The position numbers were made by a program, and so were the translations under genes. Under the pieces are notes generated by a model. The model searched no databases. It was not told the origin of the DNA and was given only the letters and a program-made list of their open reading frames with translations. Shown piece by piece: positions 41,749 through 50,154 of a DNA stretch of 64,000 bases; positions within the stretch are counted from its first letter, which is position 1, and each line of letters starts with the position of its first letter. This stretch comes from Streptomyces sp. NBC_00708 (GTDB lineage Bacteria; Actinomycetota; Actinomycetes; Streptomycetales; Streptomycetaceae), in contig CP108997.1 in assembly GCA_036226585.1 (NCBI GenBank), positions 2,852,001-2,916,000 on the forward strand, in the 5' to 3' direction.

Positions 41749-42228
41749 GTGAGCGAGACGAAGAAGGTCAGTCTGCTGGAGGGCTTCAAGGCCTTCCTGA
41801 TGCGTGGCAACGTGATCGATCTGGCGGTGGCCGTCGTCATCGGCGCGGCGTTCACGAACATCGTGAACTCGATCGTCAAGGGGGTCATCAATCCGCTCGT
41901 CGGTGCGTTCGGCACCAAGGACCTGGAGCACTACAGCTCCTGCCTGAAGGGTCCGTGCACGACGGACCCCGCCACGGGCGAGGCGACGGAAGGCATCCGG
42001 ATTCTGTGGGGCTCGGTGCTCAGCGCGACGCTCAGCTTCCTGATCACCGCTGCCGTCGTCTACTTCCTGATGGTCCTGCCGATGGCGAAGTACCTCGCCC
42101 GGCGTGCCGCGATGCAGGCGGCGAAGGAAGGCGTCCAGGAGACGCTGGAGGTGAGCGAGCTGGAGGTGCTGAAGGAGATCCGCGACGCCCTGGTCGCGCA
42201 GCGCGGGGGCGGCGGCAGCCCGGCCTAG
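41749..42228 (+). CDS. mscL: large-conductance mechanosensitive channel
   Basis: 159 residues. LLEGFKAFLMRGNVIDLAVAVVIGAAFTNIVNSIVKGVINPLVG forms the N-terminal amphipathic helix and gating helix M1 with its conserved Gly/Ala pattern; M2 lies at about 88-112 (ILWGSVLSATLSFLITAAVVYFLMVLPM), followed by a cytoplasmic helix. The periplasmic loop with two Cys (SSCLKGPC) is somewhat long. Opens under membrane tension in hypo-osmotic shock. GTG 41749 gives the family N-terminus; GGAGGA lies upstream. Confidence 0.94.
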   Translation: MSETKKVSLLEGFKAFLMRGNVIDLAVAVVIGAAFTNIVNSIVKGVINPLVGAFGTKDLEHYSSCLKGPCTTDPATGEATEGIRILWGSVLSATLSFLITAAVVYFLMVLPMAKYLARRAAMQAAKEGVQETLEVSELEVLKEIRDALVAQRGGGGSPA

Positions 42229-42244
42229 GGCGAAAGGCCCTAGG
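42224..42244. terminator. hairpin terminator overlapping the mscL stop codon
   Basis: CCTAGGGC (42224-42231) and GCCCTAGG (42237-42244) around GAAAG; the stop TAG lies in the stem. Confidence 0.6.
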
Positions 42245-42266
42245 GCTCTTCCCGGGCGGGGCGGCG

Positions 42267-42476
42267 TCAGATGTGGTGCGGCGGCTTCTCGTCGAGGAAG
42301 CGCGCCAGGTCCGCGGCGCTGCCGCCGGAGGGGGCCCGCTCGCCCCACCCCTGGTCCGTGTCGTCCGCGGACTGCTGGTCCAGCGGATCGTCGAAGACCA
42401 GCGCCGGCTTGGGCCTGGGCCGGTCCGGCGTGGTGGGCTCCGCATCGCGCGGTCCGGGGGCGGGGGCGGTACTCAT
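42267..42476 (-). CDS. small hypothetical protein
   Basis: 69 residues, Pro/Asp-rich and probably disordered (MSTAPAPGPRDAEPTTPDRP...GGSAADLARFLDEKPPHHI). The C-terminal ADLARFLDEKPPHH is a short amphipathic helix that could be a docking peptide. GGAGGC precedes ATG 42476; a TACCCT hexamer also lies six bases upstream. It could be the last gene of the molybdo-Rieske operon or stand alone. Function unknown. Confidence 0.6.
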   Translation of the reverse strand: MSTAPAPGPRDAEPTTPDRPRPKPALVFDDPLDQQSADDTDQGWGERAPSGGSAADLARFLDEKPPHHI

Positions 42477-42512
42477 GCCTCCAGGGTACGGCCGCGCGGC
42501 CCCGTCCGGCGG

Positions 42513-42947
42513 TCAGCGGTCCTTGGGGTCGAGCGCCCAGAGCCCGAGGACGACGAGGAACGACAGGCAGAGGAACCCGGCTCCCCACCAGGCGGTGCCG
42601 GTGTTGCCCTCCATCCACTCGTCGACGATGACCGTCAGCCCCCACAGCTGCCCGATGACGACGCTCATGGCCAGCACGAGGCGGGCGGTGAGCTTGGAGG
42701 ACCGCTCGGGCTCCTGGTCGGTGCCGGCGCCGGGCCCGGGGCCGGTGTGCCGGACGCGGGGGTCGCCGTAGCCGCTGGTGGGCCGGATCTGCGGGTAGCG
42801 CTCGTGGACGGGCCTGTTCAGCTCGGCCCGCGCACTGCCCGGGTGGTATTCGGGGTAGTGCGGGCCGGGGTGGTCCGGGGGGCCGAGGTACTGCGAGTCG
42901 GGAGAGGGCTGCGGGGAGCCGGGCGGCAGGCGGTCGTCGTCGCTCAT
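42513..42947 (-). CDS. small membrane protein of the molybdo-Rieske operon
   Basis: 144 residues. A long hydrophilic Pro-rich N-terminal part (1-85) precedes two membrane helices (about 88-108 and 120-140; LVLAMSVVIGQLWGLTVIVD, WWGAGFLCLSFLVVLGLWAL). Its ATG overlaps the Rieske stop as ATGA (42944-42947), so it is produced together with the complex and may be an accessory subunit or quinone-site protein. No known domain recognised. Confidence 0.75.
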   Translation of the reverse strand: MSDDDRLPPGSPQPSPDSQYLGPPDHPGPHYPEYHPGSARAELNRPVHERYPQIRPTSGYGDPRVRHTGPGPGAGTDQEPERSSKLTARLVLAMSVVIGQLWGLTVIVDEWMEGNTGTAWWGAGFLCLSFLVVLGLWALDPKDR

Positions 42948-43759
42948 GTCGGGCTCCCGGAAGTGCCGGTGGCACCGGCTCCGGTACGGGTGCGCGTACG
43001 GGACGGCCCCGGGGCGACGGGCCCGGGGGCCACCGTGCGGGCGGTTCCGGGTGCGGCGGGTGCCTCGGCACCGTCGCGGACGCCGGGGCAGCCGAGCCGG
43101 GAGGCCAGGTCGGGGCGGTCCTCGCCGAACTGGCGGCACAGCCCGTGCTCGATGCTCTCGCCGGACCGGGTGGTGCCGACCGCCCAGATGCTGCCGTCGG
43201 TCTCCTCGGTGAGGACGACCTTCGGCAGTCCCCGGGGCGGCGGTCCCGCGGTGACCTCGCCGCTGCGGGCGTCGAAGACGCCCTCGTGGCAGGGGCAGTA
43301 CAGCTCGCCCTCGGTGCCCCGGTCCTTGCGCCAGAGCACGCCGCAGGCGAGGTGGGTGCAGATCGCGGAGTAGCCGACGAGCGTGCCGTCGTTGAGCCGG
43401 ACGGCGACCGCGCGGTCCTCCTCGTCGGGATAGTCGAAGGCGATGGACTCGCCGGGAAGGAGCTGGGAGGCGATCTTCTTCGGTGCGGGGGCCTTGCCGT
43501 CCTCGTCGGGGTCGCCGTGGCGGGGCAGCATGCCGCCGGCGACGCCGAGGCCGCCGACGGCGAGCCCGCCGGAGACGGTGGCGACGATCCGCAGGTAGTC
43601 GCGGCGGGTGGTGAGGGAATCGGCGGCGATCCGGTCGTGCAGGGCTTCACGGGGGTCCCCGGACGCCGGCTGTCCGGGCGCGCCGAAGGGCGCGCTGCCC
43701 GGGTCGCGGGGCGGGGGCTGCTTCGGGTCGCCGGGGGGCGGCGCGTCGGTTTCGGTCAC
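42944..43759 (-). CDS. Rieske [2Fe-2S] protein, Tat-type membrane anchored
   Basis: 271 residues. A Tat-like motif TTRRDYLRIVATVSGGLAVGGLGVAGG (51-76) gives an N-terminal anchor with the rest outside the membrane. The Rieske domain (about 100-195) has ligands Cys134, His136 (CTHLACG) and Cys155, His158 (CPCH), with Cys139 and Cys157 as the usual disulfide. The C-terminal tail is Pro/Ala/Arg-rich with two extra Cys (near 213 and 226). Fourth gene of the molybdo-enzyme operon; GTG 43759 overlaps the Fe-S subunit stop. It would pass electrons between the quinone pool and the complex. Confidence 0.9.
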   Translation of the reverse strand: MTETDAPPPGDPKQPPPRDPGSAPFGAPGQPASGDPREALHDRIAADSLTTRRDYLRIVATVSGGLAVGGLGVAGGMLPRHGDPDEDGKAPAPKKIASQLLPGESIAFDYPDEEDRAVAVRLNDGTLVGYSAICTHLACGVLWRKDRGTEGELYCPCHEGVFDARSGEVTAGPPPRGLPKVVLTEETDGSIWAVGTTRSGESIEHGLCRQFGEDRPDLASRLGCPGVRDGAEAPAAPGTARTVAPGPVAPGPSRTRTRTGAGATGTSGSPT

Positions 43760-44358
43760 CGTCGGACGTCCTTCCCGTTGATCTCGACGACGGGCAGGCC
43801 GCCGGGTACCGGCCACTGGACCCGGTCGGCGGGCACGACCATCGCGACGCCGGTGCGGACCTCGCTCTCGCCGAAGACGAACGAGTCGGCGACCTGGACG
43901 CCGGGGCGTTCGGCCTGGAGCTCTTCGGCGGTTCCGTAGAAGAGCGCGCCGGTCGGGCAGACGGTGGCGCACATGGGGGCGAGGCCGTAGGCGGTGCGGT
44001 CGTAGCAGAGGTTGCACTTCATCTGGAGCTTCGCCTGGAGGTCGATCTTCGGTACGCCGAAGGGGCAGGCGTTGACGCAGTTGGCGCAGCCGATGCAGCG
44101 GGTGGTGTCGGCCTGCTGCACGACGCCGTCGGCGGTCACCAGGATCGCGTCGGCGGGGCACACCTCGGCGCAGGGGGCGACGGGGTCCTCGCAGTGCATG
44201 CAGACCGTGGGAAGGGAGGCGACGGACTGGCCCTCGTCGGTGTAGTCGAGGTGGATCATGGATTTGCCGCGGTGCGAGTCGCATTCGCGGCAGGCGGAGA
44301 CGCAGGCCTGGCAGCCGATGCAGCGCCCGGGGTCGATGAAGATCGTGCGGCCCATCAT
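43756..44358 (-). CDS. 4Fe-4S dicluster electron-transfer subunit
   Basis: 200 residues. Four cysteine clusters typical of DmsB/FdhB-like subunits: CIGCQACVSACRECD, CMHCEDPVAPCAEVCP, CIGCANCVNACPFGVP and CNLCYDRTAYGLAPMCATVCP, enough for four [4Fe-4S] clusters. No signal peptide and no C-terminal anchor, so cytoplasmic. Start 44358 lies just after the molybdo-subunit stop (44366). It would wire the molybdenum subunit to the membrane subunit and Rieske protein. Confidence 0.92.
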   Translation of the reverse strand: MMGRTIFIDPGRCIGCQACVSACRECDSHRGKSMIHLDYTDEGQSVASLPTVCMHCEDPVAPCAEVCPADAILVTADGVVQQADTTRCIGCANCVNACPFGVPKIDLQAKLQMKCNLCYDRTAYGLAPMCATVCPTGALFYGTAEELQAERPGVQVADSFVFGESEVRTGVAMVVPADRVQWPVPGGLPVVEINGKDVRR

Positions 44359-44365
44359 GCGGGCA

Positions 44366-46690
44366 TCAGCTCCTCTCCGAGGTGCCGCGGCCCTGCGGGG
44401 AGGTGGGCGGCAGCGGGTCGGTGCGGGAGACCTGGGTCTCCGGGTAGGCGACGTGCCCGGGGGCGACCGGGGGCGCGGGGACCTCGTCGATCCGCTCGGC
44501 GTGCTCGATGCGGCAGGCGCACACCTTGTACTCGGGGATCTTGGAGCGGGGGTCGAGGGCGTCGATGGTGAGCGCGTTGGCGGCGGTGGGGACCGGCCAG
44601 TGGTACGGGACGAAGACGGTGTCGGGGCGGATCGCCTCGGTGACCAAGGCGGGGAAGACCTCGCTGCCGCGCCGGGTGACGACGCGGACGGGTTCGCCGT
44701 TGCGGAAGCCGTGCGAGGGATGGACCTCGGCCCAGGGGCGGGGGGTCTGTTCGACGAGGGCGCCCAGGCGGCGGGTCTGGTTGCCGGAGAGGAAGTGGGC
44801 GACGGTACGCCCGGTGGTGAGCGTCATGGGGTGCTCGTCGTCGTACGGGTCCATCGGCGGGTGCCACTCGACGACCTGGAGGTGGATCTTGCCGTCGGGG
44901 TGGTAGGTCCTGCCGTCCTCGAAGAGCCGGGGGGTGCCGGGGTGGTCGGTGGAGGGGCAGGGCCAGGAGATGCCGCCGGTCTCCTCCAGCCGTTCGTAGG
45001 TGATGCCGTAGTAGTCGTTGACGGTGCCGGCGGAGGCGATCCGCAGCTCGTCGAAGACCTGGCGGGAGTTGTCGAAGGCGAACTTGTCGCCGGCGCCGAG
45101 CCGTCGGGCGAGTTCGCACATCACCCAGGTGTCGGTGCGGACTCCCGGGGGCGGGTCCTGGGCCTTGTTGTGCTTGACCACGCGGGCCTCGGCGTTGGCC
45201 ATGACGCCGTCGTCCTCGGCCCAGGTGGTGACGGGGAAGACGACGTGGGCGTTGGCGGCGGTCTCGGAAAGGAAGAAGTCGAATTGGGCGTGGAACTCGG
45301 TGGCGTCGTACCCCTCCTTGACGACCTTGTAGTTCGGCAGGGAGACGAAGGGGTTGTTGCAGATGCCGATCAGGCCGCGGATCTCGCGGCGTTGCATCTG
45401 CCAGACCATTTCCATCATCGAGGTTCCGGCGGGCGGGAGTTCGGACTCCTCGATGCCCCAGATCTCGCAGATCTGCCGGCGGTGCTCCGCGTTGTTGATG
45501 GAGCGGCCGCCGGGGAGGAGGTCGGACTTCTGGCCGTGTTCGCGGCCGCCCTGCCCGTTGCCCTGGCCGGTGATGGTGCCGTAGCCGGCGCCGGGCTTGC
45601 CGATGTGCCCGGTGGCGGTGCAGAGGTTGATCACGGTGAGGCAGTTCTCGACGCCCTGCGAGTGGTGTTCGATGCCCCGGGCGTGCCAGGCCATGGCCTT
45701 GGGGGCGCGGGCGAAGGTGCGGGCGACCTGGACGATCTGTTCGGCGGGGATGCCGCAGATCTCGGCGGCACGGGACGGCGGGTACTCGGCAACCTTGGCC
45801 TTGACCTCCTCCCAGCCGGTGGCGTGGGCGGCGAGATAGGCCTCGTCGGTGAGGCCCTCCGCCACGACGACGTTCAGCACGGAGTTGAAGAACGCCGAGT
45901 CGGTGCCGGGCTTCAGGGCGACGTGGATGTCGGCGGTCCGGGCGATGGCCGTCTCGCGGGGGTCGATCACGATGAGGCTGGCGCCGCGGTCCCGGGCGCC
46001 CCACACGTACTGGGTCATCACGGGGAAGCACTCGCCGACGTTGGAGCCGGCGATGAGCAGGCAGTCGGTGAGGAGGATGTCGGAGAAGGGGTTACCGGCC
46101 CGGTCGATGTTGAAGGCCAGCTTGTTGGCGCCGGCGGCGCTGACCATGCAGAGGCGGCCGTTGTAGTCGACGTGCCGGGTCTTGAGGGCGACCCGGGCGA
46201 ACTTGCCGACGAGGTACGTCTTCTCGGAGAACAGGCTCGCCCCGCCGAGCAGCCCGAAGGCGTCGTTCCCGTACGTCTGCTGGATGCGCCTGATCTCTGC
46301 GACGGTGAATTCGAGCGCCTCCTCCCAGGAGACCTCGCGGAAGTCCTCGTCGCGGGAGCGGCGCATGAGGGGGGCGGTGAGCCGGTCGGGGTGGTTGACC
46401 TGCTGATAGGCGTTGATGCCCTTGGGGCACAGGCGCATGCGGTTGATGTCGTGGTTGCGGGGTTCGACGCCGAAGACCTTGCCGCCGCGGTCGACGCGCA
46501 GATACATGCCGCACTGGACGCCGCAGAAGCAGCAGTGGGTGGGGACGAGGGTCTCGCCGTTCTGGTCGGCGTGCCACCGGTCGGCGGGGATACCGCCCGC
46601 GTCGCGGAAGGCGCGGGTGCCCGGGGGTGCGAGGGAGGGGTCGATGGGGACGACCGCATGCGGTTCGGGCGTGCGCGAGTCCGCGGTCAC
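44366..46690 (-). CDS. molybdopterin-dependent oxidoreductase, catalytic subunit (NarB/NapA-like)
   Basis: 774 residues. A [4Fe-4S] site Cys53-x2-Cys56-x3-Cys60 ... Cys88 is followed by Lys90 (LCPKG). Mo-bisMGD domains: NGRLCMVSAAGANKLAF places the likely Mo-ligand Cys181, as in nitrate reductases (RLCM..A); then VWGARDRGASLIVIDPRETAIARTADIHVALKPGTD, HSQGVENCLTVINL and a C-terminal molydop-binding barrel (PMTLTTGRTVAHFLSGNQTRR). No Tat signal, so cytoplasmic. No catalytic Sec/Cys-His of formate dehydrogenases. Overlaps the membrane subunit gene by GTGA (46687-46690). Assimilatory nitrate reductase-like, but the real substrate is unknown. Confidence 0.9.
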   Translation of the reverse strand: MTADSRTPEPHAVVPIDPSLAPPGTRAFRDAGGIPADRWHADQNGETLVPTHCCFCGVQCGMYLRVDRGGKVFGVEPRNHDINRMRLCPKGINAYQQVNHPDRLTAPLMRRSRDEDFREVSWEEALEFTVAEIRRIQQTYGNDAFGLLGGASLFSEKTYLVGKFARVALKTRHVDYNGRLCMVSAAGANKLAFNIDRAGNPFSDILLTDCLLIAGSNVGECFPVMTQYVWGARDRGASLIVIDPRETAIARTADIHVALKPGTDSAFFNSVLNVVVAEGLTDEAYLAAHATGWEEVKAKVAEYPPSRAAEICGIPAEQIVQVARTFARAPKAMAWHARGIEHHSQGVENCLTVINLCTATGHIGKPGAGYGTITGQGNGQGGREHGQKSDLLPGGRSINNAEHRRQICEIWGIEESELPPAGTSMMEMVWQMQRREIRGLIGICNNPFVSLPNYKVVKEGYDATEFHAQFDFFLSETAANAHVVFPVTTWAEDDGVMANAEARVVKHNKAQDPPPGVRTDTWVMCELARRLGAGDKFAFDNSRQVFDELRIASAGTVNDYYGITYERLEETGGISWPCPSTDHPGTPRLFEDGRTYHPDGKIHLQVVEWHPPMDPYDDEHPMTLTTGRTVAHFLSGNQTRRLGALVEQTPRPWAEVHPSHGFRNGEPVRVVTRRGSEVFPALVTEAIRPDTVFVPYHWPVPTAANALTIDALDPRSKIPEYKVCACRIEHAERIDEVPAPPVAPGHVAYPETQVSRTDPLPPTSPQGRGTSERS

Positions 46691-47838
46691 TTGAAACCCT
46701 TCTTCACCTGGGAGAGGTAGGCGCTGCCGCGCAGCACCCGCTTGCAGCGCGGGCAGTACTCGGCCCACGCGTCGAAGCCGAGGCTGAGGTCGCGCATGGT
46801 GGAGCGGAGGTTGTCGACGTACGGGGTGGTGTCGATGGGTTCCTCGCAGCGGCGGCAGGCGAAGACCTCCTCGTCCTGCCGGCCGGTGTACTTGAACAGC
46901 TGCATGCCGACGGCGGCGGGCCGCTGGACGATGTGGAAGAACTTCCCGAACGGGATGTAGATGAGGGTGAAGACCACCGCGACCATGTGGAGGATCGCCA
47001 GGAACTCGTAGCCGCCGCCGTGCAGGAAGATCGAGGAGAAGGTGAGGAGCAGACCGGTCACCGAGATGACGATGAGCGCGATCAGCGGCACCAGGTCGTA
47101 GCCGAACCGCTGGCCCGTGACGGCCCCGCGGTCCTTCATCCGCCGCCACAGGAAGTAGGAGGCGCCGGGGATGACGAGGACGGCGGCGATGTCCAGGCCG
47201 TGGAACATCAGCCAGCCGAGGAAGTCCAGGGAGTCGAAGCCGATGATCTTGAAGCCCCAGATACGCATCTCGTAGCCGGGTCCGGAGCCGGTGCCCGAGG
47301 TGAAGGTGAACCAGCCCCAGGTCAGCGGGAAGGTGATCAGCGAGGCGAGGATGCAGCCCCAGAAGATCAGCTGGTGGGCGGCCCAGCGGGCGTGGGAGCG
47401 GGCGCCGAGGAACTTCTGGAAGCCGAGGTAGGTGGCGATCATCTTCGGCAGCGCGGTGGGCGCCCGGCGGAAGTTGTCGACCGAGAAAAGGCTCCCCCAG
47501 CCCTTCTTGAACAGCCGCTCGGCACCGGGTGCGGAGACCCAGACGGTGTACCGGTAGGCGACACCGAAGGCGAGGAACACCGTGGCCACCGCGTACGGCA
47601 GCAGCGCGGAGTCGAAGTGCTCCAGGAACCGGCTGCCGAGCACGATGGCCACGATCAGCAGGCAGGAGACGATGACGCCCGCCGCGGTCGCCCGCGCGGT
47701 GACGGACCGGGGGACGAGCCCCCCGGCACGCGCCGACCCGCCCGGGGGAGGCTGACCGCCGGCCCCGTCGGCGAACCCGGCACGCGCTCCGGGGGCGGGC
47801 TGCGCGGCTGCGCCTGCGGCTTCAGGTGGCTCGGTCAC
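46687..47838 (-). CDS. NarI-like membrane cytochrome b subunit with C-terminal zinc ribbon
   Basis: 383 residues. After a Pro/Ala-rich start, about six membrane helices (50-70, 77-97, 155-180, 205-235, 255-275, 285-310). His residues in HARWAAHQLIFWG, LMFHGLDIAAV and EFLAILHMVAVVFTLIYIPFGKFFHIVQRP suit ligands for two b hemes as in NarI/HdrE-type subunits. The C-terminal cytoplasmic tail has two Cys pairs (CRRCEEP and YCPRCKR) like a zinc ribbon or rubredoxin-type site. First gene of the operon; GTG 47838. Confidence 0.85.
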   Translation of the reverse strand: MTEPPEAAGAAAQPAPGARAGFADGAGGQPPPGGSARAGGLVPRSVTARATAAGVIVSCLLIVAIVLGSRFLEHFDSALLPYAVATVFLAFGVAYRYTVWVSAPGAERLFKKGWGSLFSVDNFRRAPTALPKMIATYLGFQKFLGARSHARWAAHQLIFWGCILASLITFPLTWGWFTFTSGTGSGPGYEMRIWGFKIIGFDSLDFLGWLMFHGLDIAAVLVIPGASYFLWRRMKDRGAVTGQRFGYDLVPLIALIVISVTGLLLTFSSIFLHGGGYEFLAILHMVAVVFTLIYIPFGKFFHIVQRPAAVGMQLFKYTGRQDEEVFACRRCEEPIDTTPYVDNLRSTMRDLSLGFDAWAEYCPRCKRVLRGSAYLSQVKKGFK

Positions 47839-48088
47839 GCTGCCACGGTAGGGGGGTGGGGGGCGATTGGTCCTGTTTTGGGGGGCTAGGGGGTGAGCGA
47901 GTCGCGCGGGGGGGCGAGTCGCAAGGGGGTGAGCGAGTCGCGGTGGGGGTGGTGGGCGGAGGGGGTGGGAGGGGCGGGGGGCGGGGGGGGAAGCCCCCCA
48001 GGGCGGGACCGGTCTTCGGCGGTACGTTGGCCGCGTACCCCCCGCCCCGCCCCCGCCCCGCCCCCCGCCCCGCCCGAAGGAGCCCCCG
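47839..48088. promoter_or_regulatory. G-rich/C-rich intergenic region with three GCGAGTCGC palindromes
   Basis: 250 bp between the cytochrome gene (minus) and the P1 peptidase gene (plus). GCGA-G-TCGC palindromes occur at 47897-47905, 47914-47922 and 47933-47941. A G-run block follows at 47943-47991 and a C-run block at 48038-48074, which can fold into each other or form G-quadruplexes on either strand. GAAGGAG precedes ATG 48089. Confidence 0.5.
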
Positions 48089-49186
48089 ATGCCTCGTCAG
48101 GACGCCCTCACCGATGTCGCCGGGCTGCGCGTCGGTCACGCCCGGGTCGCCGGGAAGGGTGCGCTCACCGGCACCACCGTCGTGCTCGCGCCCGAGGGCG
48201 GGGTCGTCGCGGCCGTCGATGTGCGGGGCGGCGGGCCGGGGACCCGGGAGACGGACGCCCTCGATCCGCGCAACCTGGTGCAGCGCATCGACGCGGTCGT
48301 CCTCACCGGCGGCAGCGCGTACGGGCTCGACGCGGCGTCCGGGGTGATGGCCTGGCTGGAGGAGCGGGGGCGCGGGGTGCGGGTGGGCGCCGGTCCGGCC
48401 CAGGTGGTCCCCGTGGTCCCGGCGGCCTGTGTGTTCGACCTGGGCCGGGGCGGCGACTGGCGGGCCAGGCCGGACGCGGCGACCGGCCGGGCGGCCGTGG
48501 AGGACGCGTCCCGGGCGGCGGAGGGCGCGGCGGTCGCGGAGGGGTGCGTCGGCGCGGGCACGGGGGCGGTCGCCGGGCAGCTCAAGGGCGGGGTGGGGAC
48601 GGCGAGCGTCCTGTTGCCGTCCGGGGTCACCGTGGGCGCGCTGGTCGTGGTCAACGCGGCGGGTTCGGTGCTCGATCCCCGTACGGGGGTGCTGTTCGGG
48701 GAGTACGGCGGCAAGGAGCCGGCCGTCGCCCCGCCGGCCGGGGTCCATGAGGCGGCGCGACGGCGCCTGGCGCAGGCGCGCGAGGCGAACACGCGCCCCC
48801 CGCTCAACACCACGCTCGCCGTCGTCGCCACCGACGCCGGCCTCAGCCGTGCCCAGGCGCAGAAGCTGGCGGGCACGGCGCACGACGGGCTGGCGCGTGC
48901 GATCCGGCCGGTGCATCTGATGACCGACGGGGACACCGTGTTCGCGCTCGCCACCGGCCTGCGGGACCTGGGCGCGGAGGACCCCGTCGTGCTCAATCCC
49001 CTGCTCGCGGCGGGTGCGGAGGTGGTGGCGCGGGCCATCGTGAAGGCGGTGCGGGCGGCCACGGGCGTCGAGGGCCGTGACGGCGGCGGCACGTTTCCCT
49101 CGTACACCGACCTCTACGGGCCGCTCCCGCACGACGAAGACGCACCGGGCGGCCGGGGCGGGGAATCCGACTCGCCCTCCGCGTAG
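48089..49186 (+). CDS. P1 family (DmpA-type) peptidase / L-aminopeptidase
   Basis: 365 residues. N-terminus LTDVAGLRVGHARVAGKGALTGTTVVLAPEGGVVAAVDVRGGGPGTRETDALDP and AVVLTGGSAYGLDAASGVMAWLEE identify the DmpA/P1 (NylC-related) Ntn-hydrolase family. The autocleavage site is LNTTLAVVATD, with Thr241 or Thr242 the likely new N-terminal nucleophile. Such enzymes release N-terminal D- or L-amino acids or hydrolyse amides. It is monocistronic and followed by a hairpin with a T tract. Confidence 0.88.
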   Translation: MPRQDALTDVAGLRVGHARVAGKGALTGTTVVLAPEGGVVAAVDVRGGGPGTRETDALDPRNLVQRIDAVVLTGGSAYGLDAASGVMAWLEERGRGVRVGAGPAQVVPVVPAACVFDLGRGGDWRARPDAATGRAAVEDASRAAEGAAVAEGCVGAGTGAVAGQLKGGVGTASVLLPSGVTVGALVVVNAAGSVLDPRTGVLFGEYGGKEPAVAPPAGVHEAARRRLAQAREANTRPPLNTTLAVVATDAGLSRAQAQKLAGTAHDGLARAIRPVHLMTDGDTVFALATGLRDLGAEDPVVLNPLLAAGAEVVARAIVKAVRAATGVEGRDGGGTFPSYTDLYGPLPHDEDAPGGRGGESDSPSA

Positions 49187-49200
49187 GGAAGTTCGGGCGG

Positions 49201-49236
49201 CGTGCGCGGAACCTTCCGTGCGCCCCGGGCGTTTTT
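49201..49236 (+). terminator. intrinsic terminator after P1 peptidase gene
   Basis: GTGCGCGGA pairs with TCCGTGCGC (one G-T pair) around ACCT, followed a few bases on by TTTTT (49232-49236). Confidence 0.5.
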
Positions 49237-49320
49237 CCGAACCCCGGTCCCGATGTCAGTCCCAGGGGCTACGTTGAGCACGCATCAAGTCACACGCGGC
49301 GACGGCCTGGAGACAGCACC

Positions 49321-50076
49321 TTGAGCGATCCGTACGAGACGACCGAGCAGCACCTCGAGCGAATCCTGCGACGGGCTCTCAATTCGTTCGACCTGCCCGA
49401 CAGCACGGTGGAGCGGCTGGGCACCGCGCTCGCCCACAGCAGCTCCCTGCACTCCTCGCACCACAGCGCCCTCCTGCACCGCGAGACCTACCGCCATACG
49501 TATCTGCTGGGCGACGGCTCCGCGCTGACCCTGTGGGAGCTGGCGCACGGCGGCCCTCGCGGGGCCGGTCATCCGGACACCCGGCAGCACGAGCTGTACG
49601 ACGACGAGGCCGACGCGCATATCGCCGCCGCGCGGCTGACGGGCAGCCTGTGGGATGTCCCGGACTTCGGTGACGACGAGGGGGCGCGGGCCGATCTGGA
49701 GCTGATGTCGGCCCTGCTGGCCGCGCCCCCGGCCCCGCTCCCCCGGATGTACGCGCCGGACAATTCCGCGGACCATGCCCGCCGCGTGCTGCGCCGCGCG
49801 GAGAACGGCGACGTGCCCGGTGAGGAGACCGCCGTGCTGCTGCGGGCCGCGTTCGCCCACCACATCACGCAGGTCTTCGGGCGTCAGTGCCGGGTGGAGG
49901 GCCGGGACGCCGGGTTCACGCTGTACGAGCACGCGTTCCTGCTGCTCGACGGGAGCGAGACAAGCCTGTGGGAGGTCGAGCACACGGCGACGCCGGACGG
50001 CCGTCATATGTGCGAGGTGTACGGCGACGAGAAGGCGGCGCGCGGCGCGATGGAAGCGCGTACGCGTATCTGCTGA
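49321..50076 (+). CDS. DUF6227 family protein
   Basis: 251 residues, acidic, soluble. Recognised as the streptomycete DUF6227 family from EQHLERILRRALNSFDLPDSTVERLGTALAHSSSLHSSHHSALLHRETYRHTYLLGDGSALTLWEL. The chain contains an internal duplication: HRETYRHTYLLGDGSALTLWELAH in the N-half is echoed by GFTLYEHAFLLLDGSETSLWEVEH in the C-half. TTG 49321 is the start (GGAGA upstream). Function unknown; conserved near hrdD. Confidence 0.82.
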   Translation: MSDPYETTEQHLERILRRALNSFDLPDSTVERLGTALAHSSSLHSSHHSALLHRETYRHTYLLGDGSALTLWELAHGGPRGAGHPDTRQHELYDDEADAHIAAARLTGSLWDVPDFGDDEGARADLELMSALLAAPPAPLPRMYAPDNSADHARRVLRRAENGDVPGEETAVLLRAAFAHHITQVFGRQCRVEGRDAGFTLYEHAFLLLDGSETSLWEVEHTATPDGRHMCEVYGDEKAARGAMEARTRIC

Positions 50077-50154
50077 CCCGGCTCGTCGCATGCCGGTGCC
50101 CGCGTCCCTCGGGGGGATGCGGGCACCGGTGACTCTGCCGCGTACGCCGTCGGC

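Noticed and set aside
44366..46690. Reading the molybdo-subunit as a formate dehydrogenase
   Set aside because: The Mo-ligand region reads RLCM..A as in nitrate reductases, without the following His of formate dehydrogenases.
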